From: Ursus arctos
Taxonomy: Eukaryota > Chordata > Mammalia > Carnivora > Ursidae
NCBI RefSeq assembly: GCF_023065955.2
Contig: NW_026622875.1
Location: 7,666,501 to 7,730,500, forward strand
DNA: 64,000 nt
Direction: 5' to 3'
Shown: in pieces, positions 1 through 10,559 of the stretch
Position numbering within the stretch: the first letter of the stretch is position 1
Layout: the number at the start of each line of letters is the position of its first letter
Made by a program: the position numbers and the translations under genes
The notes under the pieces: model-generated
Databases searched by the model: none
Told to the model about the DNA's origin: nothing
The model's input: the letters and a program-made list of their open reading frames with translations, nothing else

Positions 1-55
1 CTCTGGCACCCAGCCCAGCACTGCTGCCTAGAAGGTGCTCGGTAAATCCTTGTTG
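1..55 (+). repeat. MIR/L2-type 3' tail fragment
   Basis: The opening bases end in the typical tail of old mammalian MIR/L2 elements: a variant of GGTGCTCAATAAATGCTTGTTG follows a TGGCAC word. Only the 3' end is inside the window, so the family cannot be separated further. Confidence 0.5.
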
Positions 56-1111
56 GGCGGACCAGATCTGACTGGGCAGTTTCCTTGTCTTTCTTAACTC
101 TGATTTACCAGCCTTCAGTGGTAAGTCAGACTGAGGTGGAGGTTTTCTTTTGGAGCCTAAAATTGGTACATTTGTCATTGTACACTTAACCAAAAAAGAA
201 AAAAAAAATCAACTTTGATGTTTTTGGAGGCTGTGTTTGAAGTTGAAAGGTTGACGTATGCATCGTGATATAAAGTAGTGGTCCTTTCAAATGATTTTGC
301 TTCAACCTTCCCAATAAAACAAATGAACTGTGTTCATGGGATTTCGATGTGCTGGTTTTTCTTTGACACTAAAATGAAATGAATGTGCAAAGGCACAAAA
401 ACAGTATGTATCCTCAATTGGATAAAAGCTCACCTTTATCTCCCTTTGACCCTTTTATTTTCACAATACTAAAGAAATATTAAAAATGGTTGGGGCTGGC
501 GAATTTTAGAAAAGCCATCAGTTCCCACTCACTTTGCACCTGGTTGCCCTCGCGTAACCTTGAGCTCCTCTTCCTCTCCCCTCTGCAAACACTTCCCAGA
601 ATTGGCTTCCTTGTGCTTTCTGAAGCCCACAGTCGACATCCACACAATGGAAAGCCCTCTGCTCCATGATCTTTTCTTGGAATCCAGTCCCCTGGGGCTC
701 ATGTGGGCTTGATCTAATCACCGATCAATGTCTCCGGGGGAGAGCTGCCACGGAAAGGTCTGCAGGAACCCTGGCTTGCCTCCCTGCCAGACCAGACAAG
801 AGGGGCTTTGAGCAGAGGCACATCCAGGTTCTAACGCTAGGAAGGTGGCCCTGGGGGATGTGGCGGGGGGGTGCCATTCGGTGGTGCGGAAGGAAGCACA
901 GAGAAAGCACCCCCCTTTGACTATATTCTCTTCACTGCGTTTCTTTCACACTGTTTTATCTCAGGATGACAGTCCATAAGCACCATGGCCACCTATTACC
1001 TAAAAATTGTTGAAAAGGTACTACTTTTGGAGAATAAGCTCAAGGGAAACCACTGACCCCCTTGCTTCCCTCTAGATTTGCAAAGGGCCTGGGGGATTTA
1101 GTTTGGGGTCC
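56..1111. other. Unassigned single-copy-looking sequence
   Basis: No repeat family, RNA gene or coding exon was recognised. There is a short A-run near 200. Open frames here are short, on both strands, and show no domain. Confidence 0.5.
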
Positions 1112-1271
1112 ACGTTTGTGTGCGTGTGTGTGAATGTGTGGGTCCATGTGTGTGAGCTTATGTGAAAGTACGTGTGGGTTTGTAAATTGTGTGTTCGTGC
1201 ACGTTTGTAAGAACATGTGTTCACGTGAATGTATGTGTGTGTTTGTGAGTGTATGTCTGTCTGTGTGTTTG
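1112..1271 (+). repeat. Degenerate GT-rich low-complexity tract
   Basis: About 160 bases consist mainly of GTGTGT words broken by point changes such as GTGCGTG, GTGAATG and GTCTGTCTG. It looks like an old decayed (TG)n microsatellite. The cysteine/valine-rich frame running through it is a by-product of the repeat. Confidence 0.8.
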
Positions 1272-1874
1272 GAGATACAGAGTCTTGAGAAGAAACTCCC
1301 TCCCTCTGCCTCCAATTGTTCTCCTGCTACGATGTTCTAAGGTGGCGGCACCGCGTGACTAACTGCCTGGCGATCTCCATCGTGTCCCATCCCATCATCC
1401 AGATAAGTCTACACCCAGGTACAAACCACGTGCTTTTGATTCCTACTTCCAGCTGTGTTTGCTGTCTCCAGGTTCTTCTCGTGGACACGTGCTAGGGCTG
1501 CCTCTGGCCTCGTAATGAGTTATTAATGACAGGAACCAGGAAGAAAGGAGGTATCTGGCGACAAGCCCTGGAAAGCCACTTGAAAGAGTAAGAAGGCTTA
1601 AAATAGTAGGCAGGCTGTACGGCTTGGGAAAGTCTCTGGGCTCAAGAGATGGTAGCTGTAATTTTTTATAAAGGCCTTGTAGCCATAGGTCTGGGTGGGA
1701 GCATGTGGGTAATTAAAGGCACGGACGGGGGCAAGAGACACTTGCTAAACAGGTGGGAAGGTGTATTTCCAAAAAATATTTCACAGCAGTATCTTCTCTT
1801 CTATGTTTTTTTGCAATGTCATCTTGTCATTTGTCTATTTATCCTCCCTTCGAATCTGGGCTGAACTGTGATCT
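1272..1874. other. Unassigned sequence
   Basis: Nothing was recognised: no SINE, LINE or LTR ends, no splice-bounded coding exon, and no extended tandem repeat. Confidence 0.45.
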
Positions 1875-2285
1875 ATTTGGAACAAAGTAATGTGACAAAA
1901 ATGACACCACGTGACTTTTGAGGCTGGGCCTTAAGAAACCTGCCATTGACATCTTCACCTCTTGGAGCGCAGCCTCTATGCTGTGAGAAGCTCAAGCCAT
2001 GTGGAGAGGCCCAGGTGGAGGAGAGCTGAGGTCCTCCATCAACAGGTCCCACGGGCTTCCGGATGACGTGCAGCGCCACCCCCCTGCCGCATGAGTTAGC
2101 CATCTCGATGCTTCCGTGCAGCCGAATCCCTGCCAGACTGTGGCCACAACCAGTACCACCCAGAGCAGAAGAATAGCCCAGCAGAGCCCAGGCAACCAGC
2201 AGAATTATGAGCAATGCTGAATGGTCGTTGTTCCTTGAAGATGATAAGTTTTGAGGTGGTTTGTTATGCAGTTTATAGGGGGGTT
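1875..2285 (+). mobile_element. Old MaLR (MLT1-like) LTR, sense strand
   Basis: The order of words matches an MLT1-type LTR read 5' to 3': a CTCTTGGAGC...GCAGCC block, ATGCTGTGAGAAGC, a CCATGTGGAGAGGCCC block, GAGGAGAGCTGAGG, and a 3' end with AGTTTTGAGGTGGTTTGTTATGCAG. It is diverged and has no intact polyadenylation signal. It is the first of four similar LTRs within about 4 kb. Subfamily and exact ends are uncertain. Confidence 0.65.
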
Positions 2286-2900
2286 GCTGCTGTAGATTGA
2301 GCTGGGTGGAAAACAGGCTTTCTTCACACTTGCCAGAGAGCGACCCAAAATTAAGTTATACAGATGATAAAAGGCAAATGATAGAAGGCACAATTCGTTC
2401 ATGTTTTTCTTTATGGGGAAGCAGTGTTCAAATCTTTAACCTTCATATGACACGGACTAGCTAAAGGAAAATGTGAATAGTGGTCATTTGTGAGTAATGG
2501 CTGCTTACCTATATTAAACATTTCCACAATGAACATTTATTATCTCTGTCACAAGATAAAATTTTATTAAAAACAGCTAACGGGCTTCTTATTTTGCTTT
2601 TCTGAAAATGGAATAGTACCTTAAGGCAAGCTACACCTCACACTGTGAGGAAGGCCGGGGAATTTTTTCTCTGACAGCGTTAGCTTTTACTTAATTATTA
2701 GAAGGTTCTAATGAGGACCTCATTTGCCTAGTTTTCAATACTCAAAAATCCTTTTTATTTAGAGTGAATAGATTAAAATTCTTTGTCAGCTTGAAATGTG
2801 AAATCCTCCTTTTGAGTCAGTCTTAGTTAAGTTAGATCATAGATTTAGATGGGTTCAGAGGGAACAGCTCGTGGGCTGGCAGGGTGCAAGGCTCAGGACA
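2286..2900. other. Repeat-free AT-rich stretch, possible conserved noncoding sequence
   Basis: No repeat is recognised. The sequence is AT-rich with TTAATTATTAG and similar homeodomain-like words, and has a 15-bp palindrome at 2636-2650. This is compatible with a noncoding conserved block, but there is no direct proof. Confidence 0.25.
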
Positions 2901-3039
2901 TTTTTTTCATTCTACTTTTAGTCCTTTACTACCGGCATCTGCGTCAGTGAATGCCCACACCTTGGCCTCACCTCTCTTCCCGGAACGGGCCTAAACGGCT
3001 TTTGCAGCCCCTGGCAGGTATGTTGGGCCCATGTGTCTG

Positions 3040-3285
3040 TATTCTGGCAAATCGGAGGGCTCATTGAAACTTACTTCCATCCCCCATCCTCATTTCCAGG
3101 TCCGCAGAGCCTTGGGGTCACAGGGTGAAGATGGTAGCACCACCATGTGGAAGGGGGTCTCTGAATGACCAAGTGGAGCATGCCAGAGCAACCATCCACC
3201 TCAATAACCTGCAATGGACTTGAGCATGAAATAGATCTTTGTTATGCCAAGCCCCTGAGATTTTCTTGTTATTCCCTGAGTGATG
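3040..3285 (+). mobile_element. Old MaLR-type LTR fragment, sense strand
   Basis: Matches the 3' half of an old mammalian LTR. The words in order are AAGATGGTAGCACCACC, a TCTCTGAATGACC...TGGAGCA block, CAATGGACTTG, AGCATGAAATAGATCTTTGTTATG and CCCCTGAGATTTTC. The 5' part cannot be delimited. Confidence 0.55.
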
Positions 3286-3289
3286 CACA

Positions 3290-3505
3290 TTTACAATTGT
3301 AAAGTGCTTTACCTTTACAAATGTGTTTTCGTAGACGTTATCTCATCCGACACCCACAACAGCTCTGTGATCTCGGAAGGATGAACCCATTGCACAGGGG
3401 AGAAAACTAAAACAGAGAGAGGTAGATTCCTTGCTCTAACAATGTTGTCTGGTCAGTAAATGGCAGCACGTGGACTTGTCTTCAAGTTTAATATATCTTC
3501 GTCTT
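3290..3505 (-). mobile_element. MIR SINE, antisense
   Basis: Reads as the reverse complement of MIR. AAAGTGCTTTACC is followed by ATTATCTCAT-like and ACAACAGCTCTGTGA words, a GGGGAGAAAACTAAAACAGAGAGAGGTAG-like block and a TCAGTAAATGGCAG-like word. The divergence fits a very old insertion. Confidence 0.8.
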
Positions 3506-4228
3506 CCCCTACTGCCTTTCTCTAACTCAGGTCTGATTTGCTATGCGAATTTCATTCGGACTCTAGTCTCTAGAGCTAAACATCACAGAGCAGTGCTTTA
3601 CCTTCCTCTTTTTCCATGAAGGAAGTCAAACTACAGTGATTCCTCTCTGCAAAGTCAATGTAAATTTGGCAGTCATTTCCTCGTGCTCCCCGCAGTAACT
3701 CAAACAATGAAATGGATTGTTTATGCCAGCATTTCGAAAAATGTGGTCTGGTAACCCTAATCCTGAGAGATGGCTAGTGTAAAAAGGACTTCAGATCAAA
3801 CACTTCTGTTCAATTCTGGATGCTATACGCATTTTGGAGATAAACTGTATTAGCATGTAAACACTCTGAGAAGTCCTGCAATTAAAGCATTTGTTCTATA
3901 GTATGACATTTCTAAATATTGTTCTACAGAACTTAGTTTTGGTAACTCTGGTTTAGATATTTAATTCCCTGAATATAAGAAATGGGATTAAAAGATATTT
4001 TGCAGTTCTCTTTTGTCCCATGACTGCATTATATTATCTCTTTTTTATTCTTTGTTTTTCTAAATTATTCTCTAAACTATTTTTAATCAAATTCCTATGT
4101 TCTCTCTCTTCCTCTTCCTTTATTTTCCCCTCCCCATCACCTCTTCCCTTTTTTTCTCCTCTTATTCTTCTTTTCTGCTTCTTGTGATTTGTCATTGTTG
4201 TCTTCATTTTCTAAAATGTTTGGCTCCT
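3506..4228. other. Unassigned sequence with T-rich end
   Basis: Nothing is firmly recognised. A part near 3,730-3,960 may be an old DNA-transposon remnant. The last 200 bases are strongly pyrimidine-rich (TCCTCTT and TTTTCC words). Confidence 0.35.
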
Positions 4229-4538
4229 GTCTTAGTCTCTTCAGGTGGCTATAACAAAAAAAATCACAGACTGGGTGATTTATAAACAATAGAAATTTAT
4301 TTCTCACAGTTCTGGATGCTGGAAGTCTGAGATCAGGGTGTCAGGCTGATTGAGCGAGGGCTCTGCTCCAGGTCTCTGACTTCCTGTTGTAGCCTCACTT
4401 GGTGGAAGGGGCTAGGGAGTTCTGTCAAGCCTCTTTTATAAGGGCAGTAATCCCATTCATGAGGGCTCCGGATTTCAACATATGAATTGGGGAGGGGTGT
4501 TGGGGAGGAGGTAGATGGGCACATTCAGAGCTTAGCAG
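4229..4538 (-). mobile_element. MaLR (MST/MLT1-type) LTR, antisense
   Basis: Starts TGTCTTAGTC and contains GGTGGCTATAACAAAA, GGGTGATTTATAAACAATAG, AAATTTATTTCTCACAG, CTCTTTTATAAGGGCAGTAA and ATTTCAACATATGAATT. This is the reverse complement of a MaLR LTR. Relative to the usual form, a segment after the CATGAGGGCTCC word is missing, an internal deletion. Confidence 0.8.
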
Positions 4539-5744
4539 CTCCCTACTCTTGTTGTTGGAGAATGCTGCAGAAAAGAGCCATCTGACGTTCCGTAACCATT
4601 TGACGCAAATGTGTCACATTATCCTTGGACACAAAATGGATAAATGTAGGTTAAATGGATCACTGTAACTGACAGACCATGGGGGAGATAGGGATGGTGA
4701 CCTTTAGCCCCACCTGATTCAACAATTTTAGCAGTGATTGGATGAGCACATTACAGTAAGTTGATTGGATTTATGAATGACGTGAAGACGGAAGGGCTGG
4801 ATAAATACACTGCGTGCCAGGATCAGGATCCTTTAAAATCTCAGACAAGGCTGGATTTAACAAGACATCATTTAACAGGGATAAATTTAGAGTTAGGCTC
4901 TTAAATCTAGAAACTCGACTGTGTAACTATAGTATCAGATGACATGACTGAGTAGAACCAAATATAAAAAAGTCCTGGGGTTTCTAATTTAGTTGTACAT
5001 TCAATATATAATCTTGTGGCTTCCATTTAAAAATGGCAAAGTAAAACATTTTAACCCTCAAAACCCACCCAAAACTTAAAAGAAAAAGAAAAAAAAAAAA
5101 GAGAAAAAAATCTTTTTATTCAATGAAACCAAAGAAAAATGGCACAACCCAAGCCGCAAAGCAAGCAGCACACGGGGCAAATGCTGTGGCTTCCATGCTG
5201 AGATGTGGGAGCTTGCTGAGAGTAGAAATATGGATCCCTGCATTATTTTTGGATTAGGAGCTAGGATTAATGTGCCATAACTCTGACAGATGTGGACAAC
5301 AATGCTTCTGGGAGCAAAGATGGGCCAAAGGAGCGGTCAAAAATGCTTCCAGGAAGACTTCATTACACTCAATGAAAGATGGGGAAGGCAGATTTGAAGG
5401 ACAAACTTTACTGACATGCTATTTCTAATGTCTATCGTGACGCAGTTCGCTGAGAGAGAGAATGTCAGAAGTGAAGGGTGAAAGGAGAAGGTAAGGGAGG
5501 AAACTGGTAATTACGAGGTCTGAACCCAGAGAGCTTCCCACCTACTTGTTTTACTGTGAACTTCACTAAACACTTGAAGTCCAAAACAGTGAGGAGGAAT
5601 GGCCCCAGGACAGCAGAAACAATAGATTTGATGAACTTTATCAAAGATAAAGCTTATAATCAGTTTGTTGAAGGCAACTGAGATACCACTTACTTCCTCC
5701 TTTAATGGAATGATATTTCCATGCTCTTCCATGGCTCATGGTGA
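4539..5744. other. Unassigned sequence with A-rich run
   Basis: No repeat or gene was identified. The run at 5,079-5,111 is almost entirely A with scattered G. It is not preceded by a recognisable retroposon body. Confidence 0.45.
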
Positions 5745-6070
5745 CAATATTAGCTTTTAGTATAATTCTCATTCGTTGACTTTGAGCTTGGTCATGTGAC
5801 TTACTTTGACCAAACATGATGCAAACAGAGCCTCAAAATGTGCTTCCGTAGTCTGGCTAGCCCTGTTGTGCTCCTGTGATTGCAATGAGAGTGAGTAGGC
5901 TCCACGTAGCTACTTCCTCTTCACCTGACCTCAGAGTGAGATGGAAAAGACATTGACCTTACAGGAAGCATGAAGACAAGCCCAGCTGAAGCAGAGCGTT
6001 CCCAGTCAACTCATAAACTAATGAACAAGTGTTTTGAAAGATGGTGAATTTGGGAGTGGTTTGTTAAACC
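5745..6070 (+). mobile_element. Old MaLR (MLT1-like) LTR, sense strand
   Basis: Contains GAGCTTGGTCATGTGACTT, TTTGACCAAACATGATGCAA, AGCCTCAAAATGTGCTT, and a 3' end with TTTGGGAGTGGTTTGTTA. These are in the order seen in sense MLT1-type LTRs. Divergence is high and the boundaries are approximate. Confidence 0.6.
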
Positions 6071-6345
6071 TCTTTAATGCTGCGAGAGATGAGTAAATAC
6101 AGCAAAAACAATCAGCGAGGACTCTGAACTCCCCAGTTTCTCCATCTGTCTTCCACTTCACCAATTCTATGATATTCCAACAGGTAGTGACTCCTTTCAA
6201 AAACAAGCAGAAAGATGGAAACTATGTATGAAAATCTGTAAAAGAAAATGAGAAAGGAACATTAACAAAAGGAATATAATGGGTATACCGCCATATGAAG
6301 AATTATTCACAAAAAATAAAGGAAGATTTTAAATAGGTCTCCATA

Positions 6346-6531
6346 GGGGTGCCTGGGTGGCTCAGTCAGTTGGGCATCTGCCTTCAGCTCAGCTCATGAT
6401 CTCAAGGTCCTGGGATTGAGCCCCACGTCGAGCTCTCTGCTCAGCAGAGAGTCTGTTTCTCCCTTTCCCTCTGCCTGCTGCTCCCCCTGCTTGTGATCTC
6501 ACTGTCAAATAAATAAATAAAATCTTAAAAA
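6346..6531 (+). mobile_element. Carnivore tRNA-derived SINE (SINEC type)
   Basis: GGGGTGCCTGGGTGGCTCAG head with a pol III A-box-like TGGCTCAGTCAG (6358-6369) and a B-box-like GGATTGAGCCC (6412-6422). A CT-rich body and an AATAAATAAATAAAATC tail follow. A perfect 15-bp target-site duplication (AAATAGGTCTCCATA) flanks it at 6331-6345 and 6532-6546. Non-autonomous, mobilised by L1. Confidence 0.95.
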
Positions 6532-6546
6532 AAATAGGTCTCCATA

Positions 6547-7425
6547 TTTCAAAGAAATTATATATAAGGTGATCTCTTAAAAAATAATCTGAGAAGTGAT
6601 ACAGGGACCGAAAGAAGAGATCATGGATCGTATCAATGGAAGGAGATAAAAAGAAAACTAGTAAATAAAGAAAACAGAAAAAATTTTGAGATGAAAATCT
6701 TATTACATACCACATAAACTAGAATGAAATTGGCCAAAAAGTAGGGTAACATTATATATAGGCTTGAGAAAATCAAGTACAAAGGAAGTTAAGTATAAAA
6801 CTGATTACAAAGAAAAGGATAAATAGAAATTCAACAAAAGAATAAAGGAAATTCAACATATACATAATTGATATTCCTAAAAATGATAGAAAAGATATTT
6901 AAAGATATTATAGAAGAAAACTCTTCCTAACTCAAGGCAGACATGCATCAGTAAATCAAAGAGCACAGTATGTTTTGGGAAAAAAATCAATATAGAACAT
7001 TCATGCCAAAATATTATGGTGAATTTACCACCGTTCAGGAATAAAGAGTCATATGAAGAATGAGGCTTAAAAAAACAAAAGAGAAATATACAAAAGGCAT
7101 CAAAAAAGGGCTGACTGGTGGATGTCTAACAGTTCCGCTATATCATTGGCTTCAGTTTTTGAGCTTTGGAGATTAAATTTTCATCTAATAAAATATAAGC
7201 CAATCTTAACAAAAATTCCCTTGGAAGGTGTAAAAACAATTTTAGTGTTCATTTGCAAAAATAAGTGTGGAAAAATAGAGAAGCATTTGAAAAGGAAGTA
7301 TGTAAAGGAAAGCTTACCCTACCAGATATTAAAATATAAAATTACAATACTAAAAACAGTGAGATTCTGGTGCCAGGGGAGGTGGACAGAACTCCTGTAT
7401 AGAAGAGAAATACCATAGGAATTCC
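6547..7425 (+). mobile_element. Old L1/HAL1-like remnant
   Basis: A-rich sense-strand LINE character. Around 7,005-7,100 a diverged ATTATGGTGAATTTACC...AAAGAG block resembles an L1 ORF1-region motif. Around 7,225-7,410 the frame resembles the ORF2 C-terminal part. The two regions are not adjacent in a full L1, so the element is internally deleted or two fragments abut. Family is uncertain. Confidence 0.5.
7226..7418 (+). pseudogene. L1 ORF2 C-terminal remnant
   Basis: The plus-strand frame gives KIEKHLKRKYVKESLPYQIL followed closely by KYKITILKTVRFW. This aligns by eye with the late ORF2 block of L1 (lysine-rich linker, LPD/YYKA-like segment, I-KT-WYW-like segment). It is a dead fragment of about 60 residues, without the catalytic motifs. 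Confidence 0.5.
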
Positions 7426-7474
7426 TATGAAATACAATAGGAATTCCATTCCTATTCTTAACTACTTAAAGATA

Positions 7475-7652
7475 ACCCAGTTGTCCTTTAAGTTTTAGCT
7501 CAAAGATCATCTTCTCTGGAAAGTATTCTCTTTTCCCTATATTTTCATTGCACCTTATATACACATTCATATCTACTTTAGTCATCTGTCTAGATGGAAA
7601 GGTTCCTGAGGGAAGGAACCAGGCTTTTTAACTTGTATCACCAATGCATGTA
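7475..7652 (+). mobile_element. L2 3' end, first half (split by Tigger)
   Basis: TTTTAGCTCAAAGATCATCTTC, GGAAAGTATTCTC and TGAGGGAAGGAACCAGG words match the 3' region of L2 in sense. The sequence resumes after the inserted DNA transposon at 7,981. Confidence 0.7.
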
Positions 7653-7980
7653 CAGTTCATACCTCAACACTCCCGGTTTGAATTGTACGGGTCTACCTTT
7701 ATAGAAAATTTTCAACACATATAGTACTGTACTATAAATGTATTTTTCTTCTTTATGGTTTTCTTAATAACGTTTTCATTTCTCTAGCTTACTTTATTGT
7801 AAGAATATGGTATACAATACCTGTAACATACAAAATATGTCTTGATTGTTTATGTTATTGGTGAAAACTCCTGGTCAACAGGAGGCTATTAATAGTTAAG
7901 TTTTTGGGCAAAGTTTGACATGAATTTTTGACTGCCGAGGGGTCAGTAATCCTAATCCCTTCATTGTTCAAGGGCAACTG
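7653..7980 (-). mobile_element. Non-autonomous Tigger (TcMar) DNA transposon
   Basis: A 328-bp element with related ends: CAGTTCATACCTCAACACTCC at the left and the complement of CAGTTGCCCTTGAACAATGA at the right, the Tigger terminal repeat. It is flanked by TA on both sides (7651-7652, 7981-7982), the expected target duplication. The interior contains the antisense GCTTACTTTATTGTAAGAAT motif. No transposase frame remains. Confidence 0.85.
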
Positions 7981-8036
7981 TATTAGTTTAGTGCCTGGCA
8001 AATGGTAGATACCCAATATTTATTAAATGAATGAAA
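7981..8036 (+). mobile_element. L2 3' tail, second half
   Basis: TTTAGTGCCTGGCAAATGG, an ATTTATTAAATGAATGAA tail and GAAAG complete the L2 3' end begun at 7,475. The join across the Tigger reads as a continuous L2 tail. Confidence 0.75.
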
Positions 8037-9808
8037 GAAGAAGTGGTAGATGGAAGAAAGTAATCTTGAATTAGAAGACCTATTTAGTAGATGAAGAGTG
8101 GAATTAATAACTTTAAAACTGTAATTTGACATGAATTTTGCAATTATGTGAAGGTTCCTAAAAGGAAAAAAATAATGAGTTACTTATTAAGTTTGCTGGA
8201 TTGTCTACTGGAAACATCACCATTTTCCCTTTTCTCTGTTCTTTCTTGAATTGCAGGTGCTGGAAACCTGGAAACTACTTTTTCTAGATTCACTGGAGCA
8301 GGTTCCAGGTTAGAGTTCACCAAGGAGAGGTATGAGATTTGGAAGGCAGAAGATATGCAGAAGCCATTACTGCTCCTGCGGCAGAAGTAGTAGGTATCAG
8401 GCTTTGGCAGATGACAAGCATGAGATTTCACTATTAGCTTGTGGACGCTTCTTGTAAATCACCCACTTTAGTGTTGTAGGCTGCTGGTATTTTTGGTGGC
8501 AGTTTCCTACATCCTGAACTTTCCTGATTTCTGTATGTCAATGACTTAGCAAGCCTCGAATTCCCTGAATTAACTTCCTCCCTGCTCTAAACAAGCAGAG
8601 TGATTTCCTTTAATCGACTGAATTCTGATTGACATATTGCAGAATGAAATGGATTACATGTTTTGGTACATGTTAATTTATGGAAGCCTTCAGTTTTTAT
8701 GTAGATTATGGTGAATATGTGATTTCTATTTTTAGCTACCCAGCCATCATTTCCCCTGTTAACAACACTTTGACTTTTCTTTTTTGAGAATAAACGTTCT
8801 TACACTGTGTGTAGTTTTTTTTAGGATGGTAAATTAGGAGCCCTATTCTATGCTGTAAGCTGAAGAAAACTCAGGAGTTTCTTTCTCTCAGATTCTATGC
8901 ACCTAGCTTGGGCATGTGACCTAAGCTTAGCAATCAGCAATCAGATTTATTCTTTGGATGTTAGACCTTGCAGAGAGTAACTAAAGGCCCAGTACATTGC
9001 TGCAATGCATTTCTTTCAGCAGAAGTGCCCCTGTAAGGCTGCCTAGCTGTTCTTTTTGCCAAGACCTTCTAAGGCTGCTGATTCCTGTACATTTTTAGCT
9101 ATGTTATTCAGCCTTCTTTTAGATCCTATGATATATGCATAACCTGGGAATCGCATAAAATAGGCATTTAAATTTTATTTCTTGAACATTGAACATTCTA
9201 GAAAAATAAATCTTTAGATCATTTTATCAATGAGAGGAATAACATACTTATTTATAATCATATTCTTCCTTCCTATCCCATGCTTCTAATATTGGTAAAA
9301 TGTTAACTAAGTTAGTGATCTAAATTAGATTTAAACCCAATAATCTAAATTTAATAAAATATGCCATCATTGCTATTAGAAATGGCAAGGGATTTTGCAA
9401 AGTACAAGAGAATGTATTTTATCTTCACAATTAGTGGTCTCACTATTAGTGAGATCCTGATCCTGATAATTAATGTCTGCTAATGCCACAGGTGAATTAT
9501 GAAGGACCCATTTCACACACAGGAATAAATGAATAATCCCACTATAAAGCCATTAAAAATGCACAGGCTGCAAAGAGTATAGGTTAATAAAGTGCCCAAT
9601 AAATAAATTAAGATACTGGCCATAAATTATTGTGTTCTGTCAACATCAAATTTGTTAACCACAGTACAGCAGAGAAGATTTTTAGATTGAATTAGTGCGG
9701 TGGCTGGATTAATAGGAGGGAAGATAGAGGGTGTGAGAGGGAACAGTGCTTTCGAATGAGGGAAGTTACCTCAGTGAGTTAGAGCTTGTGCGGTTATGAA
9801 AAGTAGAG
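8037..9808. other. Unassigned AT-rich sequence
   Basis: No clear repeat ends. A weak old LTR-like resemblance exists near 8,890-9,070 (GGGCATGTGACCTAAGC). From 9,130 to 9,700 it is repeat-free and AT-rich with TAAT words, including a 17-bp palindrome at 9438-9454. It may hold a conserved noncoding block. Nothing coding was seen. Confidence 0.35.
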
Positions 9809-10146
9809 TGTATCAGTCAGCATGGGTAAAGTTATGCCGCTGTAACAAAACCTCAAAGTTCCAGGGACCTAAACCAATGAAAGGTGATTTCTCTCATTGT
9901 CACATGTCCATTGCCAGTTAGCAAGATGCTCCTTGTCACGGGCCCAGGATGACAGCCATCATCTGGAGTATTGCCAGTTATCATAGCAGAGGTAAAATGA
10001 AACCTCTGTGGAAATGATTCCAGGAATGAAATGCACAACTCAGATGTGACTATGTCATTTCTGCTCCCAAGTTATTGGTCAGAACTAGTCATTGGCTCCA
10101 CCCAGCACAAGGGGCCAGGAAGTGCATTCCTACCATGTACTCAGAA
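9809..10146 (-). mobile_element. Old MaLR-type LTR, antisense
   Basis: Begins TGTATCAGTCAGCATGGGTA, then GCCGCTGTAACAAAACC, TTGTCACATGTCCATTGCC, and ends with a GGCTCCACCCAGCACAAGG block plus GGAAGTGCATTCCTACCATG. This is the reverse complement of a mammal-wide LTR of MaLR character. Subfamily not assigned. Confidence 0.65.
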
Positions 10147-10360
10147 ATTAGGTCAAAATATTTGATGGCTTAATTAATGACTATGGCTTAATTTGAAAGA
10201 AAATGGCAGATAGCTTAATCTTAAATGACTTGAACATTTTCTGGTTGGAATTTAAATGCTTCAGAATGTTACCTCCTGCAACAAGGAGTGTAACTTAGAA
10301 TTCATCTTAGTAGATAAAATATGAGAAGTCTCTTCTTACAATTTTTTCCTTTCTGTATTC

Positions 10361-10546
10361 TTTTTTTAAAAAAGATTTTAATCATTTATTTGATATAGAG
10401 AGAGAAGCGCAACTGGGGAGGGGGCAGGCAGAGGGAGAAACAGATTCCCCACCGATCAGGGAGCCCCATGTGGGCCCAATCCAACTCCAGGATCAAGAAC
10501 TGAGCTGAAGGCAGACGCTTAACTGGCTGAGCCACCCAGGGGCCTT
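10361..10546 (-). mobile_element. Carnivore SINE (SINEC type), antisense
   Basis: T-rich start with AAAAAAGATTTTAATC, then GATATAGAGAGAGAAGC, GGGGGCAGGCAGAGGGAG, and the complement of the tRNA-like head ending GCTGAGCCACCCAGGGGCC. Flanks TTCTGTATTC and TTCTATATTC look like a slightly decayed target duplication. Confidence 0.9.
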
Positions 10547-10559
10547 CCATTCTATATTC

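Noticed and set aside
1040..1340. Cysteine-rich plus frame and histidine/threonine-rich minus frame
   Set aside because: Both come from the degenerate GT repeat.
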